NCBI GenBank assembly: GCA_030754805.1
Contig: JASLZO010000029.1
Span: forward strand, 1-10,133
Reading direction: 5' to 3'
Length of the DNA stretch: 10,133 nt
Source: Dehalococcoidia bacterium
GTDB taxonomy: Bacteria > Chloroflexota > Dehalococcoidia > UBA6926
Of this stretch, positions 5,957-10,133 are shown piece after piece; positions within the stretch are counted from its first letter, which is position 1, and each line of letters starts with the position of its first letter. Under the pieces are notes generated by a model. That model was not told the origin of the DNA. It saw nothing but the letters and a program-made list of their open reading frames with translations, and searched no databases. The translations under genes and the position numbers were made by a program.

Positions 5957-8188
5957 ATGAGGCTATTCAACACGCTGACGCGGTCGAAAGAAGAGATTCA
6001 TACGATAGAGCCGGGCGTACTTCGCATGTACACGTGCGGGCCGACGGTGTATCGCTATATCCACATCGGCAACATTCGTGCCTTCCTCGTCGCGGACCTG
6101 ATCCGTCGCGCGTTTACCGCGCAGGGTTACGAGGTCAAGCACATCAAGAACATCACCGATGTCGGCCATATGCGCCAGGAGATGCTGGAGCAGGGCGAAG
6201 ATAAGGTGATCGCGGAGGCACTGGCGCAGGGCAAGACTCCGTACGAGATCGCGGACTTTTACACGGAGGCGTTCCTCGCCGACGAATCGAAATCGAACAT
6301 CCTGCGCGCTCAGGAATTCCCGAAGGCGACGGACCACATACCGGAGATGATCACGATGGTGCAGCAGCTGCTGGACCGTGGTCACGCCTATAGCGCGGGC
6401 GACAACATTTACTTCGACGTCAGCAGCTTCCCCGGCTACGGAAAGCTTTCTGGAAACGTGCAGGAGACCCTCCTGGCCGGTGGGCGCGTCGAAACGGACC
6501 CGTTGAAGCAAAGCCCTGCCGACTTCACGCTGTGGAAGGCGGCGGAACCGGGCCGGGACATGAAATGGCCCAGTCCATGGGGCGAGGGTTTCCCGGGTTG
6601 GCACATCGAGTGCTCGGCGATGTCCACCAAATACTTCGGGGATCGATTCGATCTCCACACAGGCGGGGTCGACAACATTTTCCCCCACCACGAGGGAGAG
6701 ATCGCGCAGAGCGAGGGTGCGCTCGGGCAGCAGGTCGTGAACTACTGGGTCCATTGCCAACACGTACTGGCGGCCGGCCAAAAAATGGCAAAGTCGGCCG
6801 GTAACGCCTACACGATGACTGAGATCGAGGAGAGAGGATTCCAGTCCCTGTCGTACCGATATCTCTGCCTGACCAGCCACTACCGGTCCCGGATGAATTT
6901 CACGTTCACGGCTCTGGTCGCCGCCCAAAAGGCGCTCGACAGGCTCCGGCGCAAAAGCATCCTCTGGGGCCGGAGCACGAACGGCGTGGAGGGTGACGCG
7001 GCCCGAGTCGAATACTGGCGATCGTCGTTTTGGGAGGCGATCAATGATGATCTCGCCACACCGAAAGCGCTTGCGACTGCCTGGCAAATGGCCGACGACT
7101 CTGCTCTCTCGGGCCAACAGAGGCTTGGACTGCTGCTGGAGTTCGACCAGGTATTTGGGTTGGACATCAGCGAATGGGTGAGCGAGTACCTTGAAGTGCC
7201 GACTCCGGTGAATCAGTTGGCCGAGAGGCGAGTCGGATTGCGGTCCGGTTCCGATTACTCCGGAGCAGACGGTCTTCGTGTAGAGGCCGGGGCAAAGGGA
7301 TTCGTTATCGAAGATGGTCTGGATTCGGATCCCGTCATATTGCCAATTCCCCACGGGCAATCTGAAGCGGTCACTCGATTAGCCAAGGCAGTTGCCTCGC
7401 CGAAGGTGATTCCATCTCGCCTCGACGAGCCGAGTGAGTTGGACGTGACGGTCATCGTCAATGCTGTCGGATGGCCGGATGACGTTTGGCGCGTGGTTGG
7501 CGATTCGCTCAAACACCTGGGTTCGTTGCGCGCCGAGGTGATCGCGATCGACAATGGAACGTTCGACGGGACGTGGGAGATGCTGGACGCAATGGCTATG
7601 GCCAACGATCGGCTCAGGGTCGTGCATACCGACCATTTCCTCGGCGAGGCTCCCGCGCGCAACATCGGACTCAAGCTTGCCCGAGGCCGAGTGATTGTGG
7701 CCTTAGATACGAGCGTGGGCCTGGACGGCGATCTCTTCACCCCGGTCCTTCGGTCTCTGGAGGACCCTGAAATTGGGATGATCGGGACGTGGGGCCTGAT
7801 CACTGAGAATTTTAAAGACTTCGAAGAGGTCGAAGACGGTGTTGTCGATGCGTTGCAGGCCTACTGCTGCGCGTTCAGACGCGAGGACCTGCGGAAGGTC
7901 GGGTTGATGGATGAACGGTTCGTGTTCTACCGGAATCTTGACGTTGATTTCAGCTTCCAGTTCCGGGAAAAAGGCTTCAAGGTGGTCGCTTCTTCAGCGT
8001 TGCCGGTGAGCAGGTACGTTCACCGTGTATGGGAAGAACTGGCACCGGATGAGCGTGAAAAGAAGAGCAAGAAGAACTGGACGCGATTCTTCGAGAAGTA
8101 CCACCATAGGGACGATCTCCTGGTGACGCCTGGAGCCGCCGGGTACGACCATCCGGAAGAGGGCGCCAGCAGCGATCACGATCACTAG
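5957..8188 (+). CDS. cysS: Cysteinyl-tRNA synthetase fused to a C-terminal GT2-like glycosyltransferase domain
   Basis: The 743-aa product is far longer than normal CysRS (about 460-490). Residues 1 to about 465 are a complete synthetase that charges tRNA-Cys: CGPTVY (27-32, zinc Cys27), HIGN (36-39), GWHIECSAMS (zinc Cys219), FPHHEGE (zinc His244, Glu248) and KMAKS (276-280, a variant of KMSKS). After these come the DALR-type helical domain and the usual C-terminal knot (LAERRVGLRSGSDYSGADGL, then GFVIEDG). After a short linker, residues 490-735 look like a GT-A fold: LDVTVIVNAVG, VIAIDNGTFDGTWE (532 onward, the VVDNGSTDGT motif), EAPARNIGLKLARG, VALDTSVGLDGD (584), YCCAFRREDL, then LDERF-like LMDERFVFYRNLDVDFSF. 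The tail is His/Asp/Glu rich. There is no stop or frameshift between the two parts. ATG 5957 has GTAGGGGG 6 nt upstream. The donor-binding DxD reads DTS, so catalytic activity is uncertain. The role of the second domain is unknown to me. Confidence 0.93.
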   Translation: MRLFNTLTRSKEEIHTIEPGVLRMYTCGPTVYRYIHIGNIRAFLVADLIRRAFTAQGYEVKHIKNITDVGHMRQEMLEQGEDKVIAEALAQGKTPYEIADFYTEAFLADESKSNILRAQEFPKATDHIPEMITMVQQLLDRGHAYSAGDNIYFDVSSFPGYGKLSGNVQETLLAGGRVETDPLKQSPADFTLWKAAEPGRDMKWPSPWGEGFPGWHIECSAMSTKYFGDRFDLHTGGVDNIFPHHEGEIAQSEGALGQQVVNYWVHCQHVLAAGQKMAKSAGNAYTMTEIEERGFQSLSYRYLCLTSHYRSRMNFTFTALVAAQKALDRLRRKSILWGRSTNGVEGDAARVEYWRSSFWEAINDDLATPKALATAWQMADDSALSGQQRLGLLLEFDQVFGLDISEWVSEYLEVPTPVNQLAERRVGLRSGSDYSGADGLRVEAGAKGFVIEDGLDSDPVILPIPHGQSEAVTRLAKAVASPKVIPSRLDEPSELDVTVIVNAVGWPDDVWRVVGDSLKHLGSLRAEVIAIDNGTFDGTWEMLDAMAMANDRLRVVHTDHFLGEAPARNIGLKLARGRVIVALDTSVGLDGDLFTPVLRSLEDPEIGMIGTWGLITENFKDFEEVEDGVVDALQAYCCAFRREDLRKVGLMDERFVFYRNLDVDFSFQFREKGFKVVASSALPVSRYVHRVWEELAPDEREKKSKKNWTRFFEKYHHRDDLLVTPGAAGYDHPEEGASSDHDH

Positions 8189-8221
8189 CCGGGCTGTCGT
8201 ACCCGATGGCGGGGCAGGGAA

Positions 8222-8508
8222 TCAGGCCTGGTGGGCGTACTCCATCAGAGGATATCCGCCCTTATGATCTTGCGCGCGGTGAGCAACCCCGGTCTTGATC
8301 GTGGTGGTGGCGACGGCGCGCGCGATCGAGGGCACCACCCGTTCGTTGAAGACGCTTGGGAGACGGCAGTCATGTCACGACCTACCTCACCGATGTGAGT
8401 CGTGACCTTCCCGAGCATGCCGACGTTGCTCGTGTATTCGAGTCGGACAGTAATCGTGTAGCTCGGTGCGTGGTATTGCTCCGACGTTTTTTGAAACGCC
8501 TACTTCAT
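8222..8508 (-). pseudogene. Relic of an ACT-domain malic enzyme (middle deleted, nonsense codon near start)
   Basis: This explains almost the whole gap after cysS. On the minus strand ATG 8508 is followed by AAG and then TAG (8502-8500). The same frame continues as an ACT domain, YTITVRLEYTSNVGMLGKV then THIGEVGRDMTAV (to about 8362). Another frame then gives the C-terminal end of NAD(P)-dependent malic enzyme: PSVFNERVVPSIARAV, TTTIKTGVAHR, stopping at TGA 8224-8222. Bacterial malic enzymes with an N-terminal ACT domain start and end in just this way (RPGMLGRVTSAIGEAGG... and DPRVVPAIA.AVA.AAI..GVA). An intact copy needs about 450-480 codons; here the whole catalytic and NAD-binding core, roughly 1.1-1.2 kb, is missing between the pieces. 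Malic enzyme decarboxylates malate to pyruvate, so the genome must lack this copy or have another. It lies 51 nt downstream of thiI, perhaps a former operon partner. Confidence 0.8.
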
Positions 8509-8516
8509 ACGGAGTA

Positions 8517-8534
8517 ACACCCGAAAAACGGTGT
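8517..8534 (-). repeat. Small stem-loop after thiI
   Basis: ACACC(C)G and CGGTGT form a 6-bp stem with one bulged C and an AAAAA/TTTTT loop, 26 nt past the thiI stop in the direction of transcription. It lacks a trailing T-run, so it is at best a weak terminator or a pause site. Confidence 0.22.
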
Positions 8535-8559
8535 CCCGGGAGAGATCTGAGACGCCGAT

Positions 8560-9738
8560 TTAAAACACCCCGACAGCTTCCCTGGTTGCGCCGACGATCT
8601 CTACGTCGTCCAAAGCTTTGTGCACCAGCGCTTCGATATCCAGAGAATCCTCGGCTCGTTCTGCAAAAGCCGGAGTGGAGCGCAAGACCGGGTGTGCGGG
8701 GACGAAGAGTGAACAGCAGTCCTCGTCGCGTTCTATCGAGACGTCGTATGTGCCTATGGTGCGGGCCTGGTCGATGATTTCGACCTTGTCCATACCGATC
8801 AACGGCCGAAGGATGGGCACGGTCGACGACGCATCGATCGTCGCGATGTTCTCCATCGTCTGACTCGCCACCTGGCCGACGCTCTCTCCGCTCACCAGTG
8901 AAATGGCCCCCTCGCGCTTCGCAATCTCTCCAGCGATCCGGACCATGAAACGACGATATGTGACGACCCGGTAGGCGGTGGGGACGGCCGCAATGATTTC
9001 CCGCTGGACATCCGCGAACGGAACCAGAAAAAGGCGAGATTTGGACTGATACTGGTCCAACAGCTGGACGAGCCGAATCGCCTTCTCGCGTGACGAAGCG
9101 TCGACGAGCGGAAAACTGTGAAAGTGAATAAACGTCACTGGGCAGCCACGACGCATCATCCGGGCGGCGGCAACCGGAGAGTCGATCCCGCCCGAAAGGA
9201 GCGCCGCAACACGGCCGGATGATCCGACCGGAAGACCGCCGGGGCCTGGTTCAGGGTCGGAGTACACATATGTAGCCCTCGGCCGGACATCGACATAGAT
9301 CGTGAAATCCGCGTTCTTGATATCGACCCGGGCGCCATTGAAACTTTGGACGAAGCTCCCGAGTTCGGCGTTCAATTCTGGAGATGTGAGGCGGAATGCC
9401 TTGTCGGCGCGATTCGAGGCGATCCGGAAGGTCGAGAACGAGCGTTGTTGACGGTCGATGAAGTCCTTGACCCCGACCTTCAGACCCTCGACATCGCGAT
9501 CAACTTCGTAGGCGAACGCGTACCGCGCTATACCGTATGTCGTTGCAATGGCCATGCGGATCTGGTCATGGGACGAATCATCGGGAGCCGTGACAACGAG
9601 TTGACCCTGATCCGCGCGAACGCGAGAGCCCGGCACGCCGGACAGCGCTCGTTTGAGGTTGCCGACGAGTTGGTTCACGAAGGCAGGGCGATTCTTTCCC
9701 TTCAGCCCGACCTCGTGATATCGAACCAGAATCTGCAT
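8560..9738 (-). CDS. thiI: tRNA 4-thiouridine synthase / thiamine sulfur transferase ThiI (short form without rhodanese domain)
   Basis: ThiI adenylates U8 of tRNA and inserts sulfur to give s4U; in many bacteria it also helps to thiolate the ThiS carrier for thiamine. The product is 392 aa, like the Bacillus and Thermotoga short type rather than the 482-aa E. coli form with a C-terminal rhodanese. The N-terminal ferredoxin-like part (RYHEVGLKGKNRPAF, 6-20) and the THUMP domain (about 55-155, ending FTIYVDVRPRATYVYS) come first. Next is the PP-loop SGGIDSPVA (182-190), then IHFHSFP, LVSGESVGQVASQT and RDEDCCSLFVPAHP with Cys341/Cys342 near the position of the catalytic Cys344 of E. coli. Without rhodanese, sulfur must come straight from a cysteine desulfurase persulfide. 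ATG 9738 has AAGGA 4 nt upstream. It is divergent from the small YHS-like gene, and a malic-enzyme relic follows it. Confidence 0.95.
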   Translation of the reverse strand: MQILVRYHEVGLKGKNRPAFVNQLVGNLKRALSGVPGSRVRADQGQLVVTAPDDSSHDQIRMAIATTYGIARYAFAYEVDRDVEGLKVGVKDFIDRQQRSFSTFRIASNRADKAFRLTSPELNAELGSFVQSFNGARVDIKNADFTIYVDVRPRATYVYSDPEPGPGGLPVGSSGRVAALLSGGIDSPVAAARMMRRGCPVTFIHFHSFPLVDASSREKAIRLVQLLDQYQSKSRLFLVPFADVQREIIAAVPTAYRVVTYRRFMVRIAGEIAKREGAISLVSGESVGQVASQTMENIATIDASSTVPILRPLIGMDKVEIIDQARTIGTYDVSIERDEDCCSLFVPAHPVLRSTPAFAERAEDSLDIEALVHKALDDVEIVGATREAVGVF

Positions 9739-9825
9739 CGATTCCTTACTGACTCGCCGATTGCGGTACCCGGTCGAAACTTACCCTAAGCGCCCATGGA
9801 GAGGCGTGGCCGGAGTTGGGCGTCC

Positions 9826-9855
9826 TTGACATGTCTCCGAGGGCGGTCGTATCGT
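9826..9855 (+). promoter_or_regulatory. Sigma70-type promoter for the small YHS-like gene
   Basis: A perfect TTGACA (9826-9831) and TATCGT (9850-9855, 4/6 to TATAAT) are 18 bp apart, predicting a start near 9862 and a leader of about 54 nt. The -35 overlaps a perfect 8-bp palindrome, GACATGTC (9828-9835), which might be an operator half-core or chance. Confidence 0.55.
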
Positions 9856-9915
9856 CGGCCCACCTAGCAAGTGCCGTCACGTGAGTGGCTGATACCGTAT
9901 GCGAAGGAGTGGGGG

Positions 9916-10122
9916 ATGGCTGAAAAAGATCCTGTAACCGGTTACGAGTTTACTGACTCCGAAGTGACGCAGATTGATGAGGGTAACCCTCGAAGCGGGA
10001 CCAAGTTCCGCCACGATGGTAAGTGGTACTATTTTAAGAGCATCTCAGAACGCCAGAAATTCATCGGGAACCCCGATGCATACTTGGGTGGTGGTGAGAG
10101 CAGTCAGGGCGGAAACGACTGA
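9916..10122 (+). CDS. Small YHS-like protein without the metal-ligand cysteines
   Basis: The 68-aa product begins MAEKDPVTGYEFTDSEVTQI and has a compact core, GTKFRHDGKWYYFKSISERQ then KFIGNPDAYLGG, before a Gly/Ser/Asn-rich tail. DPV.G near the start and G..YYF.S...R..F..NP..YL match the shape of the YHS domain (usual DPVCGM...Y.G..YYFCS..C...F..DP..Y). YHS domains occur in copper ATPases, phenol hydroxylase and free-standing small proteins, where Cys residues bind metal. Here Thr replaces the Cys of DPVCGM, and Lys and Glu replace the CxxC-type Cys, so it probably does not bind metal in the known way. ATG 9916 is chosen because AAGGAG (9904-9909) lies 6 nt upstream; the open frame continues back to 9871 with no support. 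It has its own promoter and no signal peptide or membrane segment. Fold call is moderate, function unknown. Confidence 0.75.
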   Translation: MAEKDPVTGYEFTDSEVTQIDEGNPRSGTKFRHDGKWYYFKSISERQKFIGNPDAYLGGGESSQGGND

Positions 10123-10133
10123 CCGGGGCCTTT

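Noticed and set aside
6782..6796. KMAKS instead of KMSKS in CysRS as a sign of inactivity
   Set aside because: KMAKS-type variants occur in functional class I synthetases, and all zinc ligands and HIGN are intact.
5963..7360. 465-codon open frame on the minus strand opposite cysS
   Set aside because: It lies wholly antisense to conserved CysRS motifs, has low-complexity Arg/Gly/Pro composition and resembles nothing; long antisense frames are expected in GC-rich coding DNA.

Overview
This is a GC-rich bacterial housekeeping segment with no mobile element, CRISPR array, rRNA or tRNA that I could find. Gene content and protein style suggest a Chloroflexota-like bacterium, with an actinobacterial relative as the alternative. 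The clues are the ACT-domain malic enzyme type, the mycoredoxin-like glutaredoxin, a rhodanese-free ThiI and a propionyl-CoA-carboxylase-type carboxyltransferase. The taxonomic call is inference from style, not a search result.

Layout. Positions 1-336 (minus) hold the N-terminal third or less of an acyl-CoA carboxylase carboxyltransferase, cut by the window edge. Divergent from it, folP (dihydropteroate synthase) and folK (HPPK) run as a two-gene folate unit whose folK lacks a normal start codon. lepA (elongation factor 4) follows behind a -10 box lying almost on its ATG. lepA converges on glmU (minus), and an inverted repeat spans both stop codons. Upstream of glmU are a short leader with a possible Shine-Dalgarno/anti-Shine-Dalgarno switch and then the collapsed remains of a thioredoxin-reductase gene. 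Next, on the plus strand, come a CxxC glutaredoxin and cysS. The cysS product is a complete cysteinyl-tRNA synthetase fused in frame to a GT-A/GT2-like glycosyltransferase domain. The roughly 370 bp gap after cysS is a second gene relic on the minus strand, an ACT-domain malic enzyme reduced to its two ends. thiI (minus) lies behind it, and a small Cys-less YHS-like protein with its own promoter closes the window.

How it fits together. The intact genes cover folate synthesis, translation (LepA, CysS, ThiI thiolation of tRNA and thiamine precursor), cell-envelope precursor supply (GlmU) and redox chemistry (glutaredoxin). Cysteine and sulfur connect CysS, ThiI and the glutaredoxin thematically, but nothing shows that they are co-regulated beyond the tight glutaredoxin-cysS pair. 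Both gaps longer than 300 bp turn out to contain decayed metabolic genes shortened by internal deletion, so the segment looks like a genome losing dispensable genes. The most unusual intact object is the CysRS-glycosyltransferase fusion.
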